Shown here in pieces: positions 6,914-14,554 of a stretch of DNA of 15,196 bases. The number at the start of each line of letters is the position of its first letter. Within the stretch, counting starts at the first letter, position 1. Both the position numbers and the translations under genes were made by a program. Below the pieces are notes generated by a model. That model did not search any database and had not been told where the DNA came from. It was given only the letters and a program-made list of their open reading frames with translations. The stretch covers positions 1 to 15,196 of the forward strand of contig CAZMEN010000065.1 of the NCBI GenBank assembly GCA_964565335.1. Direction: 5' to 3'. Origin of the DNA: Litorimonas sp964565335 (GTDB lineage: Bacteria; Pseudomonadota; Alphaproteobacteria; Caulobacterales; Maricaulaceae).

Positions 6914-8245
6914 ATGAGTGTTGAATTAAATATCGATGGTCTTGTCGGGCCAACCCATAATTATGCGGGTCTAAGTTTTGGCAATATTGCGTCTTCCGGC
7001 AATAAGGGAGCGGCCTCCAACCCAAAGGCAGCGGCCCTACAAGGCCTTCAGAAAATGCGAACCCTCGTCAAAATGGGTTTACCACAAGCGGTCATGCCGC
7101 CTCATGCGCGGCCCCTCACCCATTACCTGCGGCATCTAGGGTTTAGCGGAACGGATAGCGCAGTGCACGAGGCTGCATGGAAGGCTAATCCCGCTTTGGT
7201 CGCGAACCTCATGAGCGCTTCGCCTATGTGGACAGCCAATGCGGCCACTGTCTCGCCTTCCGTGGATACGGCAGACGGCCAAGTGCATCTGACGGCGGCG
7301 AACCTCGTCGCTATGCCGCACCGCTCTATCGAAGCCCCGCAAACCGAGCGCCTATTAAAAGCGATATTGCCCCAAGCCGCCATCCACGCCGCCCTGCCCT
7401 CTAATACCGTCTTCGGCGATGAAGGCGCGGCCAATCATAACCGTATGAGTAAAACCCACGGCGATAAGGGATTAGAGATTTTCGTCTATGGCCGTGAGGC
7501 ACTGCGCGATAGGGCGCAGACAAAATTCCCCGGACGGCAAACATTGGAAGCCAGTAAGGCCGTGGCCCGCCTTCATAGGCTAGGCGACGCCTCCACCCTC
7601 TATTTACGTCAATCCGCCAAAGCCATTGATGCGGGGGCGTTTCACAATGATGTGGTCTGCGTCACCAATGGCACAGTCATGTTTTATCACAAAGATGCCT
7701 TTGACGATATTACGGCCATGCAGGACGCGGTCAAAGCCAAAGCAGAATCCTTAGGGTTTGAGCCTGAATTTTTAATGGCGGATATTCCGGTTCAGGACGC
7801 CATAAGCTCTTATCTCTTTAATTCCCAATTACTCACCCTGCCCAATGGAACGATGGGTTTGATCCTGCCGAAAAACGCCGAAGACACGCCGACAGCCAAA
7901 GCTTTTATCGATCATTGTATTGCAGGCAATAATCCGATTACAGAAGCGCATTATCTCGACCTGAAACAATCCATGCAAAATGGCGGCGGGCCTGCCTGCC
8001 TTCGTTTACGAGTACAGCTGACCAATGAGGAACTCGGCCAAGTCCATGCCCCTATGGTATTGGACGAGTTGAAAATCCAAGAGTTAGACTCTTGGGTAAA
8101 TAAACATTACCGCGATACTCTTACGCGCGATGACCTCGGCGACCCCTCACTGATGATGGAGTGCCGCACGGCCTTGGATGATCTGACGCAGCGCTTATCT
8201 CTGGGGTCTATTTATGATTTCCAAATGGAAGGAGGCATCGCATGA
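6914..8245 (+). CDS. astB: N-succinylarginine dihydrolase
   Basis: Second AST enzyme: N2-succinylarginine + 2 H2O to N2-succinylornithine + 2 NH3 + CO2. This 443-residue cytoplasmic protein has the pentein (guanidino-modifying) fold. The catalytic triad is in place at E170 (FGDEGAANHNR), H244 (GAFHNDVVCVTN) and C362 (NGGGPACLRLRV). The N-terminal NIDGLVGPTHNYAGLSFGN and GNKGAASNPKAAALQGL blocks are diagnostic. TAGGA lies a few bases before the ATG. Its TGA overlaps the ATG of the next gene as ATGA at 8242-8245, coupling it to the M20 enzyme. Family length and all motifs are normal. Confidence 0.97.
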   Translation: MSVELNIDGLVGPTHNYAGLSFGNIASSGNKGAASNPKAAALQGLQKMRTLVKMGLPQAVMPPHARPLTHYLRHLGFSGTDSAVHEAAWKANPALVANLMSASPMWTANAATVSPSVDTADGQVHLTAANLVAMPHRSIEAPQTERLLKAILPQAAIHAALPSNTVFGDEGAANHNRMSKTHGDKGLEIFVYGREALRDRAQTKFPGRQTLEASKAVARLHRLGDASTLYLRQSAKAIDAGAFHNDVVCVTNGTVMFYHKDAFDDITAMQDAVKAKAESLGFEPEFLMADIPVQDAISSYLFNSQLLTLPNGTMGLILPKNAEDTPTAKAFIDHCIAGNNPITEAHYLDLKQSMQNGGGPACLRLRVQLTNEELGQVHAPMVLDELKIQELDSWVNKHYRDTLTRDDLGDPSLMMECRTALDDLTQRLSLGSIYDFQMEGGIA

Positions 8246-9519
8246 ATGCCGTCACCGAATTTATCTCGCTCTCTGACTTAAGCGCCGAAGACAAAGCCGC
8301 GCTGGAAACCGTCAACGCGCGGCAAGATTTCATGCTCACCCGCGTTAAGGCATGGTCATCCGTGAATACGGGCAGTTGGAATGCCGAAGGTCTAAACACA
8401 CTATACCCCATGATTGTCACAGCGCTTTCTGATGACTTAGACTGCAAAGTTGAAGCTCTGCCGACCAAGCCGATTGAAGAGATTAATAATAAAGGCACGA
8501 AAGACAGTTTCCAAAGCGGCCCCGTCATTCGCGCGCAAGCCCGCCTCGGCGCCCCTATGCGCGTTGTCATGACAGGCCATTACGATACGGTTTTTCCGGC
8601 GGGGACTTTTACAGAAATTACCGATTTGGGCGACGGCAAATTAAACGGCCCCGGTCTCGCCGATATGAAAGGCGGTATCACAGTCATGATAGACGCTCTA
8701 CGCGCCTTTGAGGCCGGGCCTCTGAAAGAAAATATTGGCTATGAAATTATCCTCACCCCTGATGAAGAAACAGGGAATTTTGCATCTGCGCCGTTTTTGA
8801 CAGCGGCCGCGAAAGAAGCCCATATCGGCCTGACATTCGAGCCCGCCATGGATTGCGATAGTCTGGCCGGCGCGCGCAAAGGGTCAGGTATTTGGGATAT
8901 CGTGTTTCACGGCAGAGCCTCTCATGCAGGACGCGCGCCCGAAGCAGGACGCTCAGCCATTAGCGCCGCCGCAGATTTGGCCCTAAGGGTCGAAGCCCTC
9001 AATGGCCAGAGGGACGGCGTGACCTTTAATGTTGGGTCAATCGATGGCGGCAATGCTGTCAATATCGTCCCAGACCTCGCCATATTGCGAATGGGCTCTC
9101 GTGCCCCCACGCCCGAAGCCGCGCGATGGGCCGAGGCGGCTGTAAAAGCTGAACTCGACGCCGTGCTTGAGCGAGACGGCATCACGGCGCATTCACATGG
9201 CGGGTTTTACCGCCCGCCCAAACCGCGCAATGCGGCGCAGGATAAATTAATCTCCAATGTCAAAGAAACGGGTAAAGCTTTGGGGCTTGAGCTTAACTTC
9301 AAAGATACAGGCGGCGTCTGTGAGGGCAATAATGTCTTTGCCGCAGGGACACCCAATATTGATACGCTGGGCGTACGCGGCGGGCGCATCCACTCCTCCG
9401 AAGAATTTATGGTGGTGGATAGCCTGTCTGAACGGGCCGGTCTCGCGGCTCTTTTATTAAACCGGATTGCCGATGGCCGCATCGATGCGCCCGCAATAAA
9501 AAAACTAATGGGTCAATAA
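8242..9519 (+). CDS. M20-family metallopeptidase resembling carboxypeptidase G2; candidate succinylglutamate desuccinylase
   Basis: The 425-residue cytoplasmic hydrolase (no signal peptide) has a two-zinc M20 core: H113 (TGHYDT), D141 (GPGLADMKGG), catalytic E175 with E176 (PDEETGNF), E200 (TFEPAMD) and H384 (GGRIHSSEE). The dimerisation-domain entry is GRASHAGRAPEAGRSA (224-239). Spacing and local motifs resemble Pseudomonas carboxypeptidase G2, which cleaves N-acyl-L-glutamates such as folates. The gene overlaps astB by four bases and carries the best Shine-Dalgarno of the operon (GGAAGGAGG). It ends two bases before astD. The operon lacks astE, whose M14-family enzyme hydrolyses N-succinylglutamate. 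An M20 N-acylglutamate amidase in this slot could do the same reaction; that is inference. Alternatives are hydrolysis of another N-succinyl or N-acyl amino acid, or of dipeptides. Confidence 0.9.
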   Translation: MNAVTEFISLSDLSAEDKAALETVNARQDFMLTRVKAWSSVNTGSWNAEGLNTLYPMIVTALSDDLDCKVEALPTKPIEEINNKGTKDSFQSGPVIRAQARLGAPMRVVMTGHYDTVFPAGTFTEITDLGDGKLNGPGLADMKGGITVMIDALRAFEAGPLKENIGYEIILTPDEETGNFASAPFLTAAAKEAHIGLTFEPAMDCDSLAGARKGSGIWDIVFHGRASHAGRAPEAGRSAISAAADLALRVEALNGQRDGVTFNVGSIDGGNAVNIVPDLAILRMGSRAPTPEAARWAEAAVKAELDAVLERDGITAHSHGGFYRPPKPRNAAQDKLISNVKETGKALGLELNFKDTGGVCEGNNVFAAGTPNIDTLGVRGGRIHSSEEFMVVDSLSERAGLAALLLNRIADGRIDAPAIKKLMGQ

Positions 9520-9521
9520 AC

Positions 9522-10940
9522 ATGACAGATGTTTTTATAAACGGCATGTGGAGCGAAGGCCAAGGCGAAGCCTTTGACAGTATTTGCCCCGCAACAGAGG
9601 AAACAGTTTGGCAAGGCCGCGCCGCCGCGGCAAAGCAAGTCAATGCCGCGATTGCCGCCGCTCGCGCCGCGCAGCCTCAATGGGCGGCCACGCCACTCTC
9701 TGAACGTATTGCGATGTTAGAGCGCTACGCCGAAAATCTAACCGCGAATAAAGACGCTATTGCCAATGCGATTTCCCGCGATATGGGCAAGCCGCTTTGG
9801 GAAGCGCTGACCGAGGTCGGCGCTATGGCCGGTAAAATTGGCCACTCCATCCGCGCCCAAGCCGAACGCGCAGGCGATAAGGATGAGGGCGCGTTGACTT
9901 TAACCCACCGACCTCATGGCGTCATGGCGGTGTTTGGGCCGTTTAATTTCCCGGGGCATCTGCCCAATGGCCATATTGTGCCTGCACTTTTGGCAGGCAA
10001 TTGCTGCGTTTTTAAACCGTCTGAACTCACCCCCGCTGTGGCCTCGCTCATGGTAGAGGCTTTTGAAAAAGCGGGTCTTCCCGCAGGCTGTTTAAACGTT
10101 GTCCAAGGCGGGCGGGACGCCGGACAGGCTTTGCTAAACGGCGATATAAACGGGCTCTTGTTTACGGGCTCGGCGGGAACGGGCACCGCGTTTCATAAGC
10201 ATTTCGCAGGGCGGCCTAACATTATCCTTGCTCTGGAAATGGGCGGGAATAATCCCCTGATTGCCTGGGACGGCGATGTTAGCACGGTGGCCGATATTGC
10301 CTTTTTCAGCGCCTATATTTCAGCGGGGCAGAGATGTACCTGCGCCCGCCGCCTCATCTTGCCCGAAGGAAAATTTGGCGATGACATCCTAGCGGGCATT
10401 CAAAATAGAATCGCAGGCGTGAAAATCGGAAAATGGGACGAAGAGGTCTTTATGGGCCCTGTTGTCTCCAAGCACTCCGCGATGAAGGCAAGACATTTCC
10501 AAGCCGACTTGATAAAGGCGGGCGGCGAAACGGTCGTGCCAATCAAAGTTGACGGTGCATTCGTCCATCCGGGCCTAATAGAGATGAGCGGCGCGAGCGG
10601 CGTCGAGGACGAAGAACTCTTCGGGCCTCTATTGCAGATCTACCGCGTTAAGACATTTGAAGAGGCGATAAACAAAGCCAATGACACGCGTTTCGGCCTG
10701 TCTGGTGGATTATTAAGCGAAAACAAGACGCTCTGGGAACACGCCCGCCTACAAATGCGGGCGGGTATTTTAAACTGGAATAAGCCGACAACGGGCGCGG
10801 CGTCTTCCCTGCCTTTTGGCGGACCGGGCCTGTCGGGCAATTTCCGCCCCGGTGCTTATTACGCCGCCGATTACTGCGCTTGGCCGCAGGCCGGACAAGT
10901 CGCCGACACAGCCGCCGCCCCCGTAATGAAAGGGTTTTAA
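9522..10940 (+). CDS. astD: N-succinylglutamate 5-semialdehyde dehydrogenase
   Basis: Fourth AST step: N-succinylglutamate semialdehyde + NAD+ to N-succinylglutamate. The 472-residue cytoplasmic enzyme of the aldehyde dehydrogenase superfamily has N142 (FGPFNFPGHLPNGH), K165 (FKPSE), the cofactor motif GSAGTG (216-221), E239 (ALEMGGNNPL) and the nucleophile C272 in SAGQRCTCARR, a string specific to AstD. The N-terminal FINGMWSEGQG is also typical. It starts two bases after the M20 gene's stop with no clear Shine-Dalgarno, so it probably relies on coupling. The product of this enzyme is the expected substrate of the M20 neighbour if that replaces AstE. Confidence 0.96.
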   Translation: MTDVFINGMWSEGQGEAFDSICPATEETVWQGRAAAAKQVNAAIAAARAAQPQWAATPLSERIAMLERYAENLTANKDAIANAISRDMGKPLWEALTEVGAMAGKIGHSIRAQAERAGDKDEGALTLTHRPHGVMAVFGPFNFPGHLPNGHIVPALLAGNCCVFKPSELTPAVASLMVEAFEKAGLPAGCLNVVQGGRDAGQALLNGDINGLLFTGSAGTGTAFHKHFAGRPNIILALEMGGNNPLIAWDGDVSTVADIAFFSAYISAGQRCTCARRLILPEGKFGDDILAGIQNRIAGVKIGKWDEEVFMGPVVSKHSAMKARHFQADLIKAGGETVVPIKVDGAFVHPGLIEMSGASGVEDEELFGPLLQIYRVKTFEEAINKANDTRFGLSGGLLSENKTLWEHARLQMRAGILNWNKPTTGAASSLPFGGPGLSGNFRPGAYYAADYCAWPQAGQVADTAAAPVMKGF

Positions 10941-10945
10941 TTACT

Positions 10946-11431
10946 TTGGCTAATACGCTTACTGAATACGAAGAAGATATTTTGAATAATGTCGAAAAAC
11001 ATGGCTGGCACGGAACGTTTGTTTTTGACCCAAAAGGGTCTGATCCCAGTTTTACTTATTCGACAGGTTTTTCAAAAACGCTTAACGCGCCAGAGTTCAT
11101 TATCTTTGGTCTTTCTAATGAAATTATGCATTCCATGCTTTGGGGTGTTTACGGACAAATAGAAAAGGGGGCGGCCCCAGAAGACGGTATGGCTTGGCAG
11201 GGGTTGTTAGGCGGCGATTTCATCTGCGTGTCACGCAAAGTTTTACGCAAAGATGCTTATGAGACTTATGTTCGATCTGCCGATTGGTTTTGGCATTATT
11301 CTGGAAATGATGGCCATCCGGGCCTTTATCAAATTGTTTGGCCCGGCGCCCAACAGGGGTTACTTCCATGGGAAAAAGGATGTTCGCAACAAACCATAGA
11401 TATGCAAACGCCCCTTTGGCTAAAGGAATAA
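10946..11431 (+). CDS. DUF4262 domain protein
   Basis: This 161-residue soluble protein of the uncharacterised DUF4262 family shows EDILNNVEKHGWHGTFVF (about 10-27), then FTYSTGFSKTLNAPEFIIFGL (about 36-56), the family hallmark, and WFWHYSGNDGHPGLYQIVWP near the C-terminus. It is rich in aromatic residues and has no signal peptide or catalytic motif I can name. I chose TTG at 10946, five bases after the astD stop, with AAAGGG about ten bases upstream, because longer forms would run inside astD and add a low-complexity Arg-rich head unlike the family. It lies between astD and the glyoxalase-like gene (three bases away), so it is almost certainly in the AST transcript. DUF4262 genes usually occur in varied contexts, so a link to arginine catabolism is only a suggestion. 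Confidence 0.82.
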   Translation: MANTLTEYEEDILNNVEKHGWHGTFVFDPKGSDPSFTYSTGFSKTLNAPEFIIFGLSNEIMHSMLWGVYGQIEKGAAPEDGMAWQGLLGGDFICVSRKVLRKDAYETYVRSADWFWHYSGNDGHPGLYQIVWPGAQQGLLPWEKGCSQQTIDMQTPLWLKE

Positions 11432-11434
11432 AAG

Positions 11435-11890
11435 ATGGAATATTTACACACCATGATCCGCGTTGAGGATTTGGACGCCAGTCTGGCCTTTTATGTTGAT
11501 GCGCTCGGCCTTGTGCAGACGCGTCGCAAAGACTTTGAAAAAGGACGTTTCTCGCTCGTCTTCTTAGCTGCACCCGAGCAAGCAGATATGGCGAAGGAAA
11601 ATAACTTCCCTGAATTAGAGCTGACCTATAATTGGCCCGCAGAAGACGGGACGCGAGAGAGCTATTCAGGGGGGCGGAATTTCGGCCATATGGCGTTTCG
11701 TGTCGACAATATTTATGAGTCCTGTGAACGCCTTCAAAAAGCGGGCGTCACGATTAATCGGCCACCCCGTGATGGCCGCATGGCCTTCGTCCGCTCACCC
11801 GATAATATTTCGATTGAGCTCTTGCAAAAAGGCGACAGCTTAGAGCCGCAAGAGCCTTGGGTGAGTATGGAAAATGTAGGGGAGTGGTAG
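11435..11890 (+). CDS. Glyoxalase I-like VOC-fold metalloprotein
   Basis: The 151-residue vicinal-oxygen-chelate protein resembles lactoylglutathione lyase, which converts the hemithioacetal of methylglyoxal and glutathione to S-lactoylglutathione. The four expected metal ligands are present: H5 (YLHTMIRV), E62 (PELELTYNW), H85 (NFGHMAFRV) and E128 (ISIELLQ). LDASLAFYVDALGL is the typical first-module helix. AAGGA precedes the ATG. It begins three bases after the DUF4262 gene and is the last gene of the AST operon; the next gene is convergent 12 bases on, with no hairpin between. Possible roles are methylglyoxal detoxification or another VOC reaction such as isomerisation. The conserved ligands favour glyoxalase I, but its place in an arginine operon leaves the substrate open. 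Confidence 0.87.
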   Translation: MEYLHTMIRVEDLDASLAFYVDALGLVQTRRKDFEKGRFSLVFLAAPEQADMAKENNFPELELTYNWPAEDGTRESYSGGRNFGHMAFRVDNIYESCERLQKAGVTINRPPRDGRMAFVRSPDNISIELLQKGDSLEPQEPWVSMENVGEW

Positions 11891-11902
11891 TTTTCCTCAA
11901 CC

Positions 11903-12340
11903 TCAAAATTTCCGCTTCATGGAGCTACTTCGACCAGATGCAATACTGCCTGAATATTCCGTCGAGCGGAGAGCTTCTAACCGATGCTCTAATTTGATAT
12001 GACTCTGCTTCTGTTTTGCGGCTTCAAGCTCGGATGGAATTAAATTCCTAGGAAGCGAGGAAATTCGCATTTCTTCCAAATACCGTTTTACTGCAATGGT
12101 ATTTATAAGAATGTCTCCACCACCCGCCCAATGGCGGTCTTGGTTGTTTTTCTTAACTCCAGATATCCAATATTCTTCGCCAGACTCAATATCGAAATAA
12201 TTAGCCCCAATACCACTCCCCTTTAAGCTCTTAAAGGCTTTGCCGTTGGAGTAAATTGTTGAACCTGATTTTGAAGTATTAGCTACATCAATCCAAGCCG
12301 GGCCATTGTCTCCATATCCACTTTTCAGCTCTACATACAT
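11903..12340 (-). CDS. Conserved hypothetical protein of a small widespread family, with C-terminal extension
   Basis: This 145-residue protein is not assigned a function. Residues 1-88 match a small bacterial family I recall by its motifs YVELKSGYGDNGPAWI, GSGIGANYFDIESGEEYWISG and KKNNQDRHWAGGG; members are sometimes mislabelled 1-deoxy-D-xylulose-5-phosphate synthase without basis. Usual members are about 90-100 residues, and here a charged helix-like stretch (about 104-126) and a Ser/Lys-rich tail extend it. I chose the ATG at 12340 because the family begins MYVE and because this is just after the amidohydrolase stop; an ATG at 12367 would overlap that gene. GAAG lies upstream. The DNA is more A+T-rich than the flanking genes. 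It may be cotranscribed with the amidohydrolase gene. Confidence 0.75.
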   Translation of the reverse strand: MYVELKSGYGDNGPAWIDVANTSKSGSTIYSNGKAFKSLKGSGIGANYFDIESGEEYWISGVKKNNQDRHWAGGGDILINTIAVKRYLEEMRISSLPRNLIPSELEAAKQKQSHIKLEHRLEALRSTEYSGSIASGRSSSMKRKF

Positions 12341-12344
12341 AATT

Positions 12345-13657
12345 CTATTCTTCACGTTTATAAACAACCCCGCCCTTCATCACGAAATCGACATCTTCTA
12401 ATTCCGTCATGTCGTCCAGCGGGTTGCCGTCCACGGCGATAATATCGGCGAACTTGCCTTCGGCCAAAGAGCCTGATGTTTTTTCAACGCCAAACAAAGT
12501 GGCATTATTTATCGTAGCGGCTTGAATGGCCTGCATCGGCGTTAGGCCCCATTTCACCATATAGGTCATCTGGCGGCCATTTTGCCCGTGCGGGTAAACC
12601 CCTGCATCTGTGCCATAAGCGATTTTCACGCCCGCTTTGGCGGCGGCTTGAAAACGCTCTCTTTGTTTCTTTCCGACGACGCGTTCTTTGGCGAGACTTT
12701 CCTCTAATATTCCGGCCGCTTCGCCTTCGCTGAGGATATAATCGGAGACATAAATATCCATAGACACATATGTCCCGTTCCGTTTCGCCGCGCGAATGCC
12801 GTCGTCTGAAATGAAACTGGCATGTTCGACAGAGTTCACGCCAGCCTTGATGGCCGTATTAATCCCGTCTTCGCCGTGGGCGTGAACGGCCACTTTCAGG
12901 CCCAAAAGCTTCGCCTCATCGACAATGGCTTTCATTTCTTCGAAAGAAAATTGCTGCGCTCCTATTTTTGTACCCTTGGAGAGAACGCCGCCTGTGCCGC
13001 AAAACTTAATAACCTTGGCGCCATATTTATTATTCTCCCGCACCTTTCGGCGAACAGCCCAAGGGCCATCTGCAACGCCTTGGCTCGTTACTTCGGCTTC
13101 ATAAGGCAGAAGGTTATTGTCGCAATGACCGCCCGTAATACCGATGGACGGCCCCGCCGGAATAATACGGGGCCCGGGGACAACGCCGCTATCGATAGCG
13201 TTCATCAAATCCACATCAGCAAAGCCTGGCGCCCCAAGATTCCGAACCGTTGTAAAACCCGCCATCAAAGTTTTATGGGCGTTATAGACGCCATAAATTG
13301 CCGCGCTTGGTGTGGACTGCTTGAGGCGGTTATATCCATGAAGGTTGGAATTGCCGATTAAATGAACATGGCTATCCATCAAGCCCGGCATAACCGTATG
13401 ACCCGATAAGTCGATACGCTCCACATCAGCGGGAATGTCTAAGGCCTCAAGCTTTGCTTTAGAGCCAATAGCTGTGATTTTCCGTGCTCAACCAAAATCA
13501 TTTGATTGGTCAGAACACGTCCGCTTTGCGTATCAATCATCCGGCCGGCTTCAATCAATTTTGCGCGTGTTTGGCCAGAATTACGGTCTTCTGCTCCCGC
13601 AGTTAAGGAGAAAAATGCCATTGATGCAGAGAGAGCAAGACTAGAAATGAAACGCAT
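12345..13657 (-). pseudogene. Secreted COG1228 amidohydrolase (peptidase-like), split by a one-base frameshift
   Basis: Two adjacent reading frames together make one 437-residue enzyme. Residues 1-60 (13657-13478) carry a signal peptide (cleavage near AGA, residue 22) and the start of the beta-sandwich. From ITAIGSKAKLEALDIPADVERIDLSGH onward the protein continues in the other frame. Restoring one A in the GGAAAATC run at about 13478-13481 rejoins them perfectly. Metal-site residues of the amidohydrolase fold are visible: H97 and H99 (MDSHVHL), K218 (VIKFCGTGG, likely carboxylated), H259/H261 (VAVHAHG), H279 (VEHAS) and D351 (YGTDAGVYPHG). Characterised relatives include prolidases and carboxypeptidases releasing C-terminal Arg/Lys. 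Everything after the break is intact, which favours a sequencing error or very recent mutation. TAAGG lies before the ATG at 13657. Confidence 0.88.
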
Positions 13658-13736
13658 GAGGGGGCCTTACGGTGAGTGTATGGACGAAACCTTAGAGAAG
13701 AAAAGAACGCACGGCAAAACAATCTGCCAAAACAAT

Positions 13737-14450
13737 TTATTGGCGCAAATTAGGTCTTGCTACATCAACGGTATCATCTCTCTGAATATTACTGGGTGTT
13801 TTCAAACTAAACCGCAACACAGCGTAAATCACGATGAGGCTGATAAGCAGCCATAGACTGCCCCAAAACATTGTCGGCCCGCCATACATCTCGGCCAAGA
13901 TACGGGCATCGGAGCGCATGTAAGAGCGCTGCAATGTATCACTGAAAATATCAAAGGGCACATAGATGAGGCTGCTCAGGCCGATGACGCGCAAACACAG
14001 ATCATTAAATTCACGAGGCAGAAACTTAGACGCGGCCAAAAACAAAAGACCCACTCCCAAACAAAACGCGACGGCAAAAGGCGTTCGAATAAAAAACACC
14101 GTTAAGGCAATCATCGTGACGCCCAAAAGCGCTATCACAAAGCGATCAATTTTTGCCTTTAAGGCCAAGATAAATAAAAGCGCGCCCAAAAGAAGCGATC
14201 CTAAATACCCTGCCGAGGCAATGATAAATCCATTACCGCCTTGAGACAAAACAGAACCGCCTTGCTGTGCCGACACACTGAGCTCTAAAACTTTACCGCC
14301 CGTCAGCCACGTTGCCAAAGCGTGCGAAAGCTCATGTAGGAAGACAACAAATATTTTGACGGGGGTAGAAACGGGATGGTTCCACAGCAAAAAGACAATC
14401 ACGGTGATGAGCCATAATTGCCAATGTTCTTTCATCAGGCGAATAATCAT
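13737..14450 (-). CDS. M50-family (M50B-like) membrane metalloprotease
   Basis: The 237-residue polytopic inner-membrane protein has the zinc motif H39-E40-L-S-H43 (FLHELSHALATWLTGG) at the membrane face of the second helix. The small-residue stretch IIASAGYLGSLLLGALLF (about 76-93) and later YVPFDIFSDTL, whose D167 or D171 may give the third zinc ligand, match the peptidase_M50B type. About six hydrophobic helices are seen. M50 enzymes cut substrates within or near the membrane, but M50B members are largely uncharacterised and no substrate is suggested here. AAGGAG seven bases before the ATG is strong but lies in a hairpin (14456-14475). The amidohydrolase gene follows by 79 bases on the same strand and may be cotranscribed. 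Confidence 0.85.
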   Translation of the reverse strand: MIIRLMKEHWQLWLITVIVFLLWNHPVSTPVKIFVVFLHELSHALATWLTGGKVLELSVSAQQGGSVLSQGGNGFIIASAGYLGSLLLGALLFILALKAKIDRFVIALLGVTMIALTVFFIRTPFAVAFCLGVGLLFLAASKFLPREFNDLCLRVIGLSSLIYVPFDIFSDTLQRSYMRSDARILAEMYGGPTMFWGSLWLLISLIVIYAVLRFSLKTPSNIQRDDTVDVARPNLRQ

Positions 14451-14455
14451 GGCCG

Positions 14456-14475
14456 GGCTCCTTTGCGAAAGAGCC
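14456..14475 (-). promoter_or_regulatory. Hairpin sequestering the Shine-Dalgarno of the M50 protease gene
   Basis: In the leftward RNA, GGCUCUUUCGCAAAGGAGCC folds into an eight-pair stem with one G-U pair and a CGCA loop. The Shine-Dalgarno AAGGAG is entirely within the 3' arm, and the ATG follows five bases after the stem. No U-tract follows, so it is not an intrinsic terminator. It may limit translation of the protease, for example as a thermosensor-like or coupling-dependent element. Functional status is untested. Confidence 0.4.
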
Positions 14476-14498
14476 TAAGCCAAGAGGCGCCGTCCTTC

Positions 14499-14542
14499 AA
14501 TAATTTTAGGGCCTGCCCATTGAGGTCAGGAACCCAATTATT
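14499..14542. repeat. Long imperfect inverted repeat between lipoprotein and M50 genes
   Basis: AATAATT at 14499-14505 is exactly complementary to AATTATT at 14536-14542, and inside these GGG/CCC and CCTG/CAGG also pair, separated by small bulges, around an 11-base loop. There is no U-tract on either side, so it is not a classic terminator. It occupies the 104-base gap downstream of the lipoprotein gene and may stabilise its mRNA 3' end or simply be chance. Confidence 0.3.
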
Positions 14543-14554
14543 CTGATTACGGCC

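Noticed and set aside
10880..10945. Longer start for the DUF4262 gene inside astD
   Set aside because: The added 22 residues are an Arg-rich reading of the astD 3' end in another frame. TTG at 10946 begins right after astD and matches where the family domain starts.
12822..13361. A 179-codon open frame on the + strand opposite the amidohydrolase gene
   Set aside because: It is antisense to strongly conserved amidohydrolase sequence, has no family resemblance and reads as low-quality protein. The minus-strand frame explains the region.
13478..13484. Programmed -1 ribosomal frameshift in the amidohydrolase gene
   Set aside because: The sequence C-GGA-AAA is not a canonical slippery heptamer. 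A lost base or sequencing error explains it better in a draft sequence.
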